A stretch of DNA of 64,000 nucleotides from Triglochin maritima (lineage: Eukaryota; Streptophyta; Magnoliopsida; Alismatales; Juncaginaceae). The stretch lies in contig OY821782.1 of the NCBI GenBank assembly GCA_963682175.1, positions 26,309,741 to 26,373,740 of the forward strand. The letters are read 5' to 3'. Positions 32,163-41,814 of this stretch are shown here, in pieces. Every line of letters starts with the position of its first letter. Position 1 is the first letter of the stretch. The position numbers and the translations under genes are program-made. The notes under the pieces are model-generated. The model did not search any database. It was not told the DNA's origin and saw only the letters and a list, made by a program, of their open reading frames with translations.

Positions 32163-32663
32163 TAGGGGTGCACATGGGTTGGGTTCAACCCGAAACCCAA
32201 CCCGACTGGTCGGGTCGGGTTGGGGAGGGGTTCGGGTCGGGTCGGGTTGGGAAAATCAAAAACCGGAATTTTCGGGTCGGGTACGGGTTGAGGGGGTCGG
32301 GTTGACCCAACCTAACCCGAACCCGATTTTTATTTTTATTTTATTTATTTTATTTTTATTTTTATTTTTTCCCAAATAAACCGGTCGACCGAACATCACT
32401 CGGTCGACCGTTTCCAACCCGAAAATTTTGGGTGTTCAAGCCACCGGTCGACCGTTTAAGCACCCGGTCGACCGAACCCGACCAAGTTTGGGAGAAAATT
32501 TCCGAATTCGAGTTCAACCCGACCCAACCCGAAAATTTCGGGTCGGGTTGAACCTAAACCGGTTCGGGTTCGGATCGGGTTGGGTTTTTTCCCAACCCGA
32601 AAATTTCGGGTTGGGTCGGGTTGAGGCCCAAACCCGACCCATCCCCACCCATGTGCACCCCTA
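32163..32663. mobile_element. hAT-type MITE, 501 bp
   Basis: Perfect inverted ends TAGGGGTGCACATGGGT / ACCCATGTGCACCCCTA and a perfect 8 bp duplication TGAGTTAC (32155-32162, 32664-32671), the signature of hAT transposition. The interior is made of GGGTCGGGTT-type repeats on both strands and four GGTCGACCG motifs. No transposase is encoded; frames inside it are low complexity. Confidence 0.95.
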
Positions 32664-32876
32664 TGAGTTACACTTCTGTGCAAGGGGTTTGAATCTATAA
32701 AAACAAACATAAACATAAACCGAAATTGATATTGGGTCTACAACGTCGGATTTCCTTCATATCTGACGTGGTAGATCCATTATCACGTCGAATATGCATG
32801 ACATCCGACGTGGTAGACCCAATATCAATTTTGGTCAAACAATTATATAAATTGGATGTGAGTTATACTTATGTGC

Positions 32877-34205
32877 GGTCCCGTTTGGTAACACAATTAT
32901 AGGTGGTTTTTGTATTAAACCCAGACTTGTTTCACCATCACCTCACTTGTCTTCCGTCACCAAGAAACCCTTGTGTTTAGTAACACAACTCCTATTCACT
33001 GGTTTCTTCCCCACAAATGCCTGACAATGCCCTTCTTAAGGTGCGAGGCAACCACCTCCACCTCCCCAAATTTCTCCTCCCCACCTCACCAGAGGACCAA
33101 GACCTTATCGTCTTCGAGCATCGCAAATCGATTATGTTCCGGAGACCGACTTGCATTTGTGGAGTTCCCGCTCATCGTGACACCTCGCGCACATTGAAGA
33201 CCCCCGGTAGGGTCTTCTATAGTTGTGGCTCTGACAACGTGAGTATCTCTTTCGGTGTGTATGATTTTTTGGTTTGTGATTTTGGGTTTTACCCCTAACT
33301 TACCCTTTCCCATCAGCCGACACTTAGATGTGGCTACTTCCGCTGGGTCGACCAAATGTCATTCCGTGATGATGGAGTGGAGGTCTACCAAGCGTCTCGT
33401 CCTGCGGTGTTCGATGCCCGTCACATTCAGCTGTCGAACCCAATTCTAGAAGTTGCTCGATGACTGGAGGCTCTAGAGGACGAAGTTGTTATGCTCCGCC
33501 ACCTTCATGCTCCTACCCGTGTGCCACTGTGGACCATCGCCCTCTTCATGTTGGTAGTCATTCTGGTACTCCTCCTTTACTCCTCGTTTGAGGTGTGTAG
33601 GGGGGTATGTCGGGGAGAGCTTCATCTCACACATTTTGTTTTTTGGTGGGAATGTGGGGTGGTCGGATGTTGCAGTTGTTGACGGGGTTAACTATTGTTG
33701 TGATGAAGTGTGTGTGCTTGCGTTTGTTTAGGAATTAGGTTCACTTTTGTTTGTCTTCCATGTTTAAAAATATTGCTTCTCTAATATAATCAAAGGCTCC
33801 CTCGACGATTAACGAATTTCCAAAATGTGATGATATAGTGTTTGTGATATTTATATTGAGTTGTCTTTTTTGTTGGGTGGGATATGCATGATGTTGATGA
33901 TGAATATATGTATGTTGCTCTTCTGATCGCATTGGTTGGTCTAGTTGCGAGTTATTGGATTTGGTTTGTTTATTGCCTTTTGTTTTACCTTCTGCAGAAT
34001 TTGGTGCATTTTTAGCTTTTGGTTCGTAGTTTGTGTTCTTATTAATCAAACAAGTGGCTTAAAATTAGTTTTAGAAGCATGAACATGATGACAAATGCAT
34101 TGCCTTAAGTGTAGGCCTCAAAAAGGATTGGAATTGGAACTCTGAAAGAGTTTATGTTAGTCAAAATATTAATTTATGGATTTCGACAACTTTAGTTAAT
34201 TGTGG
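32877..34205 (+). mobile_element. Insertion carrying a GRF-type zinc-finger gene fragment
   Basis: The CACTA array unit breaks after ACTTATGTGC (32876) and resumes at ATCTGAAACAAAAC (about 34206), so about 1.3 kb was inserted. The left end GGTCCCGTTTGGTAACACAA recalls PIF/Harbinger-like or other TIR ends, but I found no matching right end, so the class is open. Confidence 0.55.
33017..33630 (+). pseudogene. GRF-type zinc-finger protein fragment with C-terminal membrane helix
   Basis: Exon 1 (33017 to about 33238) encodes MPDNALLKVRGNHLHL... then RRPTCICGVPAHRDTSRTLK, TPGRVFYSCGS, the first half of a GRF zinc finger (CxCG...PGRxFYxC). A splice donor GTGAGT follows; an acceptor near 33316 leads to RCGYFRWVDQM, the second half with the last cysteine. 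A shift or stop near 33460 interrupts, then a hydrophobic helix of about 20 residues (TIALFMLVVILVLLLYSSF, 33534-33590). GRF domains bind nucleic acid; many small plant proteins join one to a membrane anchor. The function here is unknown. Confidence 0.65.
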
Positions 34206-34696
34206 ATTTATCTGAAACAAAACAAACAGAAACCAAAATTGATATTTGGTGTACAACGTCGGATTTCCTTCATATTCGACGTGGTAGACCCATTATCACG
34301 TCGGATATGCATGACATCCGACGTGGTAGACCCAATATCAATTTTGGCCAAACAGTTATATAAATTGGATGTGAGCTACACTTCTGTGCAGGGGGTTTGA
34401 ATCTGAAACAAAACAAATAGTTATCTCATTATCACCAAATAATTGCAGCAACCACTTTCCTTGGCTCTTCAAAAAAAAGTAGAGCACACAAACAATTCAA
34501 CCATGCTGTTAAACTCACAATACAAGGCCACATGATTGAAAACAAGGAGACATATCCACACAATTATTTGAAGTTTATTACAACATTTTTTTCTGAAAAA
34601 TTTCAATAGTCCAAGCAATACCACACACATTTAAACATAAGCTATTGATTACGAGTATGTTACAACATCATCTCTGACACACAAAATAAAGGGGAT

Positions 34697-36060
34697 CTAA
34701 TAAAATAACGTTTGCGACACACTCTCATTAGGAAACCGCTCTTTGTACTTCATTTCCATCCAAGCAAGTCTGCCTATTTTGTCTGGTATGTTCGCGAAGA
34801 CCTTCAAGAAAAATCTGCTTGTAGACGGTGTCCCTGTGTCTATCAACAATGTCGTGCAATGCTCAAAAGTAGGCCCATCTTCTTGACGTCTACCGCTAAG
34901 CAGACGTGACCTATACTCAACATCCACTTCTGATCAGTATCGGTGTTCTGCCAATTGCCATATGCTACTAGCGGGGGAGCTAAAATCGTCATTGCTTGAG
35001 TCTTTATTGATTGACCATTGTCTTCTTCGCTTCTTTGAAATAGGAGCATCATTGTCCTCCACCAGGCATGGCTGAGATTTTTCAGTAGCCATTTGTTGGG
35101 GACCGACAACATCATCAAACTCCGGTCTGTAGTCATTGGAGTAGCTATCTTCTAGAAAGGAAGATGACAAGACTTTGTTTTTAGCAACACAATTAAACCT
35201 TCTTGTGGGTGTTACTTTGTCGAACAACTCATCGCACAAATAAGGGAATTATAGGCCTTTAGACCTCAACCCTTCGCATTGAGGATGAGCCTGAAAAATA
35301 TATAATCAAATTAGATGAAATTATAACATAGGCATTTGTGCTATTTCAAATCAAATTTAATACCTTGAGGAAATCTGTCCAACGGTCATCATCTAAGTTG
35401 TACGTACCTCGTTCATCATCCCAACCGGTACCGATCATCGAGCATAAAGTGCTCCAACCTTGCCATTCTATTCTTGTTTTGTTCCAATGATTCTTAAATT
35501 GTTCTTTCGTGTATGACAAGCCTGTTTGTTTGGCGAATTCTGCAATTAAAATTTTCATACCCTGTCTTATCTAACGATCCACTCGGTCGGTTACCCAACT
35601 GAATCTGTTCTGCACAAATCCTAAGGAAGGTCTCATGGTGAAGTACATAGCATGTGTTAATCCATTACCACATTTTCCTTTTTTAAGAAAGGCCGATCTC
35701 CACCACCAACGGGGTAACTATGCTGGTGCAAGGGGTAGTGGTTATTTATGGATGGTTTAGGCCAAAGCTTGTGGACGGTGATGAATGGCTTGGATTGTAA
35801 CCCATTGGAGTAAACTACTAAATTGTTGGGTTTGAAATGGAAATGGACCACTAAACTGAGATTGTATTTGGGCGGAAAGGGGGGGCATACCGGTCTGTAG
35901 TCTAAAAACCTAGGTGGTCTGAATTGGGAGTGGTTAAGCAAGTTGTTTTGGCTAATAATGGGCACTATGGTCTGTTAATTGTTGGCGAATGGTGTGTTGT
36001 GGAACATGGGGTCGTCTAAATCGAAAGACTCGTCGGCATGAACATCAGAAGGAGCATCCA
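34697..36060 (-). pseudogene. Myb/SANT-like accessory protein of the Harbinger element
   Basis: Minus strand. N-terminal part DAPSDVHADESFDLDDPMFH near 36000-36060, then a Pro/Asn-rich segment (35657-35965). The Myb/SANT-like domain follows near 35346-35558 (FAKQTGLSYTKEQFKNHWNK, WQGWSTLCSMIGTGWDD, DRWTDFL). The C-terminal part has a basic KKRRRQ (near 35026) and ends YKERFPNESVSQTLFY at 34697. In Harbinger elements this protein binds the transposon ends and carries the transposase into the nucleus. Stops near 35965, 35560 and 34930 break the frame; part may be introns. Confidence 0.75.
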
Positions 36061-36193
36061 TCCTGTGTTGATTGAACACAACAATAAAGTACAAAAGAAT
36101 GTAATTTAAAACTGCACATATATTATAGACATCAAAAGGGTCAAAGTTGTTACAATTTTTACAACTTAAGACTACCAAAAAATACAACAAATG

Positions 36194-37502
36194 TCATTCC
36201 AAACAACTACTTTGGGCTATCAAATCACAAATTGAATCTCTTCTAATGGACATGGTTGTTTCATCAAGTTGACCATCCATTCCCAACCGAACTTCCTCAT
36301 TTTCGGGGTCACCAACTACTTGTTGTGTTTGGAATTCCAATATAATTTCATTGGTCAATCGTTGTTCGATAATGTAATTATGCAAACCCATTGCACAAAT
36401 GACCAACTTCACTTGTTTGCGCATAGGGAAAGATGGCATATTTTTTAACATTGTCCACCTTTTCTTTAACACACCGAATGCCCATTCAATTATATTCCTC
36501 AACGATGAATGCAAGTGGTTAAACAACTCCTTCTTCCCCTTAGGCCCACGTGCTCGAAACTAGGGGACATGGTACCTTGTGTTTCTATAAGGAGCCAAGG
36601 TATCTGGCATCCACGAGGTAGTACTTGTCTGGAACAAGTACCATATGTTTTGGTTAATGAGGTATACTATTTTTTATAATAAAATGAGATTTGAAATAAT
36701 TATTAGGATCAGGACTAACCCAGGAAACTAGGGCAGTTATTTGCTCTGTCTGCTAAGGCATGGTTGAGGACTTTGCAATCATGAACACACCCCTTCCATC
36801 CCGCGGAAACAAAAGTGAACCTCATATTACCGCTAGAACATTTTGAGTGCACCTTTTCGGGTCCCTACCGGATTGATAAGGAATTTGCATGTCGATGAGA
36901 ATAAATGCATCTACATGTGTCCCGTTGAGAGCCCTAATACAATCTTTAAAGTACGGAAAATATTTCTGACCACAACCTTCTACTATGTGTTGGGGAGTTG
37001 TGGCTAGACTTGTATATGGTTTGATCATATTACATGCCCACTGAAACACAACATCAGTTACCTCATCAAAATACTGACTTATTGTTTCCCCGGAATGTTG
37101 CAATCTTGATTGTAACGACCAATTACTGTCACTGTGACCTAATGTTCTTAAGAAAATGTACATTTGCTCCTCTACCCTTATGTTGTTATCTGAATTCTTT
37201 AGCTTACCCAAACCTCTAAACAATTCACATGGATTTTTGAAACTTTGAGGCAACAATCTACAAGCATCATAACAAGTTTTATAATGTCCGGACACCAGGT
37301 CAGCTATAATATGAGCGCTGGTGAATGGGGCAGTGTGCACTAAATTCCAAGGAACTTTCTGTAATCCAAATTGTTCCTCACAAAGCAGTAGGAATGATGA
37401 CATTACAAACAACTCTTTGTCATAATCTACTGCTACCAGAGAATTAGAAGTCATTCCATACGTTACCAAAAAATAAAAATATGTAAGCCCAAATGTTAAC
37501 AA
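36194..37502 (-). pseudogene. PIF/Harbinger transposase (DDE, HARBI1-like)
   Basis: Minus strand. The first part (37502-36822) has the N-terminal domain (ELFRGLGKLKNSD, EEQMYIFLRTLGHSDSNWSL) and CIRALNGTHVDAFI, where the first catalytic Asp of the usual AIDGTH motif is Asn. A middle part (36530-36820, other frame) has HDCKVLNHALAD with the second Asp and CPSFLG. The last part (36526-36194) has RNIIEWAFGVLKKRWTMLKN with the catalytic Glu, and LHNYIIEQ. Frame breaks and the D-to-N change make activity unlikely. Confidence 0.88.
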
Positions 37503-37624
37503 CGTTTAATTGAAGTTGAATAGGACATTAAATATAATACAAAAAAGAAATCCTAATATATTAATTGCACGCAAGCCTATTTAGCAATAAAAAAATTGTA
37601 ATATATAGAACGTACTAGTTGAGG

Positions 37625-37745
37625 ATGTACATTTGCTCCTCTACCTTTATGTTATTATCAGAATCATTTAGCTTACCCGAACCTCTAAACAAATCACATA
37701 AATTTTTGAAACTTGGAGGCATCAATCTACAGGTGTCATTATGAA
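37625..37745 (-). repeat. Second diverged copy of a transposase segment
   Basis: About 120 bp starting GATGTACATTTGCTCCTCTA repeats the transposase stretch at about 37153-37275 (LGKLKNSDNNIRVEEQMYIF region) with scattered differences. It lies upstream of the transposase start and looks like a partial duplication. Confidence 0.7.
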
Positions 37746-38984
37746 TATAATATCAGCGTATCCCCTGTCATATAATACCTATATACATGCAACTACGTTC
37801 ACAACAAATGATTCTAGAAGTTAGGCAAAATATTCAAGATTTGGGAGAATTGACTAATATAATTACACAAACTGCAAATAAACATTTCCCAGAGTAACTA
37901 CTCAAATGTTCAAAAAATACATTACATATCCATGAAAAAATATAAAGAATAGCAGCACCATAACTCCTGACCGAAGAAGCAACCACTTCCTAAACTTGGC
38001 AAGAAACTAAACAAACGGCATAAAAAACCAATTCGAGCATCCACAGCACAAACGCACAACTCCCAAACCCGAATCCGTCAATTTCTCTTCCGAATACCCC
38101 AATCCAGTTTTGGGAGTGTAAGTGGAAGTGAGTTACCTCTACCTCGGGGTGGTTAACGGAGGAGAAAGTTGTGTTGGTTCGACGACAGCGAGAGGAGAAG
38201 TGGAGGAGTTGGGGCAGGAATGCTCACTTCTCAGGTGGGTGAGTGAGGTGAGAGAGAGGAGAGTCACGAGTGAGTAGTTGTGTGGAGTAAAGGAGGGTGT
38301 GAGGTAATTTCCATGAAAATCAAGGGTTAGAGTGGACGAGTGGTAAGAAAAACCAATGAAACATATGATTATTGGTTTCTTTGCTACTGCATATGTGTGA
38401 GTGTGAGAACATGGATAAAAAATCGGTTTTTGAAAAACGTAGCAAATAACTTCACCCGTTGGATTGATATTAGGTCTACCACGTCAGATTTCCTTCATAT
38501 CCGACGTGGTAGACCCATTATCACGTCGGATATTCATGACATCCGACGTGGTATCCCAATATCAATTTTGGTTGAACAATTATATAAATTGGATGTGAGT
38601 TACACTTCTATGCAGGGTGTTTGAATCTGAAAGAAAAAAAACAGAAACCGAAATTGATATTGGGTCTACAACGTCGGATTGCCTTCATATCTCACGTGGT
38701 AGACCCATTATCACTTCGGATATAAATGACATCCGACGTGGTAGACACAATATCAATTTTGGTCGAACCATCATTTAAATTGGATGTGAGTTACATTTCT
38801 CTGGAGGGGGTTTGAATCTGAACCAAAACAAAACAGAACCCAAAACTGATTATGGTCTACCACGTCGGATATGAAAAAATCCGACGTGGTAGATCCATTA
38901 TCACGTTGGGTATATACATGACATCCGACGTGGTAATGTTTATTTTTTAGTCAAACCCTATGTGGCCAATTTCTCAGTCATAAA

Positions 38985-39610
38985 CCCCATAACACCTCTC
39001 CGAGCACATTGTGGCCTCTGATCTATCTGCTAGGTTATTTTGCTTCTCAGGCTCACATCCTCCGATCTGTCTGATCTCCGTCCTCTTCAGGCTAACATCA
39101 ACTCGAACAAGGTCCATCTTTTAGATGATTTTTGGTTGTTTTCTCTTGTTTGGTTGATTTTGTGGATATTGTCTGCTTATTTTGTGGATCTTGTGGCTCA
39201 CCCCTCAGACCTAACCCATAACACCTATCCTAGCAGACCGCAGCCAGACTCTGATATATCTCTTTATCCGTCCTCTTAAGGCTCACATCAACTCGAACAA
39301 GGTCCCTCTTTTACACGATTTTTGATTACTCTTTTTGGTTGATTTTGTTGATCTTGTCTACTTATTTTTTCGATATTGTGGCTCACCCCTCAGACAAACC
39401 CCATAACACCTCTCCGAGCACACCGCAACCAGACTCTGACATATCTCTCTCCGCCCTCTTAAGGCGCACATCAACTCGAATAAGGTCCATCTTTTACACG
39501 ATTTTTGATTTATCGGTTTGGTTGATTTTGTTGATCTTGTCTACCTATTTTTTGGATCTTTTGGATCTATCCATTTCTCTGATTTTTAATGGTTTCTTGT
39601 GATTTTATTG
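38985..39610 (+). repeat. Tandem array of the TNP2 leader unit
   Basis: CACATCAACTCGAAYAAGGTCC-type units start near 39091, 39281 and 39464 (periods 190 and 183 bp), with a partial unit before them at 38985-39090. Each holds a leader-like segment (CCCATAACACCTCTCCGAGCAC, CCAGACTCTGA) ending in CGAACAAGGTCC, a possible 5' splice site, followed by T-rich intron-like sequence. It lies upstream of TNP2, which starts after an acceptor at 51151; copia 1 sits in between. Confidence 0.75.
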
Positions 39611-39678
39611 ATATGTTTATCTTACCCGTATCTTGCCCAAATTTTAAGGGTTTCTTGTGATTTTGTGGATCTACTTAT

Positions 39679-41729
39679 TGTAGGATTTCTAGTTTAATTG
39701 TACATATATATTTTCGAAATTGTTATGCACAATAAGGATCAATTTACAATTTTCTATGATTTATTTCATGCATGCATCAATTTGTTTCAATATCTAGTTT
39801 CAAAACTTTATTAAAACAAATATGGGCTCCGAAATTCATACCTAGAAGTTCTCTAAAACTTCTTGAACATTCGGAGACATTGGGGATGCTTCTCGCTGCG
39901 CCGGATGGCTTCGAGTATTCACCAAACTCTAAACAAGATCGGAGAGAGGGAAACTAGTCTCTCAATCTCCGATAGGGTTTAGAATCCAATTACTAACCCC
40001 TCTTTAATTCTCTTGAGAAGATAATCTCTTAAGAACTAAAACTAAACTTAAGAATTAAGGGATTTTTGTGGAGAATTATGGAGAGAGAATTTTTGCACAA
40101 GAAATAATGAATTAGATTAATTGGGTAATGAAATAAGCTTGTATTTATAAGCTCTCTCCAAATTACCTATTCATGTGCAACCCCTTGCCCATGATCTCAT
40201 GCAAAATTCCATCTAACCGTCCATTATTTGCTAACAAATAATCTTAGCCATGAATTAAATCAATTATGGACCAATTCCATGCATGATCTAATTAATTCTT
40301 AAATTAATTCTGCACAAAACCGTCTGGACCGGTCCACCGTTTCAAGGTTCGGTCGACCGCTCGAACCTAGTTTCAGTCGACCGTTCTATAACTCGGTCGA
40401 CCGTTCGTAACAGGAATTATTCCATCGCAATGTTCGGTCGACCGACCGACCACATTCGGTCGACCGTTCGAACAGATGAAAATTCCCTGTTATCGGTCGA
40501 GACATGTCCGGTCGACCGTGACCGATCGGTCGACTGTTTACTGCTAACCGGTCGACCGTTGGAGCACTATTCTGCAGACTTGTCAAATTTCGGTTTAACC
40601 CCTACAAAATTTGACATTTCGGGATTAGTAGTAAATTCACAACTTATGTAACATATTATCCTATGTAATGATCAATCATTACACCCCATAATATTTACAT
40701 CACATATGAATTTAATTTAGATTCTAATTATGTTATTAATCACAACATAATTTTGATTTTGCTTGGTCACCCCATGTGTCATATTTTCTACATGAAACCC
40801 GACACATCTTATGAACTCAAAATCCCCATTTCTTGTTTCCCAGTTTTGTGGTGTGACCTATGGGAGGATCTAAACTAAGTTGGCAGTGATATTAAGAGCT
40901 TAATATCACAAGCTATAAGCGGTATCTAGCTACACATTATAGCTCCCAATTAGTTAGATGTCTTAATTCCACTCGAACCAAAACCCGATCCATTTAGTGA
41001 TGGAGTGCACCACTTGTGTCCGTCCCTTGCCTCATGATATTAAGAATACACACAAAGTAGTATTGTGTCATCTTTGTATTAGTATTCATTTCTTGATCTC
41101 TTTAAGCTAGTTATAAATATGTGACTTAACTCAAATCACATTGTGCACATTACAACTTTGCTTTATCAAGGGGCCCACTAATATCATCACTCAATTAAGA
41201 AGGGCAATGATAATCTTTTGACTAACTATCTTCTCCAACGAAAGTTATACTTAACCAACTAATGCCTTTACACTACACTCATCGATAGCTCAAGACACTA
41301 GTCTAATTAAGAACTCCTTAAGCGATCGGATATAAGTCTCATATCAAAGGACCAAGGACACAGTAAAATATTAATGACACAGAAACACATTTCTATAATA
41401 TTTTACTTGTTAGGTCAATTCAGTATACAAAAGTACTATTTTCCTCTTTTGTGTACCCGTGTTGTCACTCACTTGTAGAGCTACAATGATCTATGACCAA
41501 CACGACAATCTTAACTCGGTAATTAATATTCCATGTTAATTACCATGATTGCGAATATCTTTTGTTTTATGTAAACCAATATCTTTTAGAGCTCTACGGT
41601 TAAGGACCAAAAGCCTCTTTCTTAACACTTCTAAAAGACGAATAACATAAACAAGGAACAAAATGATTTCTCATTCAATTCATAATAATTGACATTTAAA
41701 AGTAAAACTTTTACAACACATTCCCTTCA
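39679..41729 (-). repeat. 3' LTR of copia 1
   Basis: 2051 bp, TG...CA. A dense GGTCGACC motif cluster lies at 40330-40567. A TATA-like sequence on the minus strand (TATAAATACAAGC) is near 40137-40149, with GAGAGAGCTTATAAATAC around it. The solo LTR at 1724-3887 is a diverged relative. Confidence 0.95.
40330..40567. promoter_or_regulatory. Cluster of GGTCGACC palindromes in the copia 1 LTR
   Basis: About eight GTCGAC cores in about 220 bp, most as CGGTCGACCG(T/A)T, some in the form ACCGACCGACC. The cluster lies upstream of the LTR TATA box in transcription direction, where enhancer-like repeats are common in plant LTRs. In the other LTR (49650-49870) one 18 bp piece is missing. No factor is known to me for this motif. 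Confidence 0.6.
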
Positions 41730-41814
41730 ATCTCCCACTTGTTATTAAAGTTTTCTTTCTCATACATACTCAATGCATAAAACAAGAATAACTTAGGGTA
41801 AACCCCATTACATA

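Larger units (their letters stand above)
34417..38460 (-). mobile_element. PIF/Harbinger element, decayed
   Basis: Interrupts the CACTA array between the units at 34250 and 38475. It encodes on the minus strand a Harbinger transposase and a Myb/SANT-like protein, the two-gene set of this superfamily. The exact ends are approximate, because I could not find matching TIRs or a 3 bp TSD at the junctions. A non-coding leader-like stretch occupies 37750-38460. Confidence 0.8.
31846..38937. repeat. Seven-copy palindromic array between the two CACTA genes
   Basis: Each unit of about 190 bp holds two inverted pairs: ACGTCGGAT...ATCCGACGT around CTTCAT, then ATTATCACGTCGGATAT...ATGACATCCGACGTGG, followed by CAATATCAATTTTGGTCGAA and GGATGTGAGTTACACTTCTG. 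Copies start near 31846, 32034, 32737, 34250, 38475, 38666 and 38856. The array is split by the MITE, the GRF insertion and the Harbinger element. The arms resemble the subterminal motifs of the same CACTA element. Confidence 0.85.

Noticed and set aside
32179..32716. Open frames on both strands rich in Gly, Arg and Pro
   Set aside because: They are read through the GGGTCGGGTT repeats of the hAT MITE and have no domain.
32877..38460. One large Harbinger element including the GRF gene
   Set aside because: A CACTA array unit (about 34206-34410) lies between the GRF part and the Harbinger genes, so they are separate insertions.
31846..38937. Regular palindromic units that look CRISPR-like
   Set aside because: The spacers are repeats themselves, no cas genes exist, and the unit matches the CACTA subterminal motif in a plant genome.
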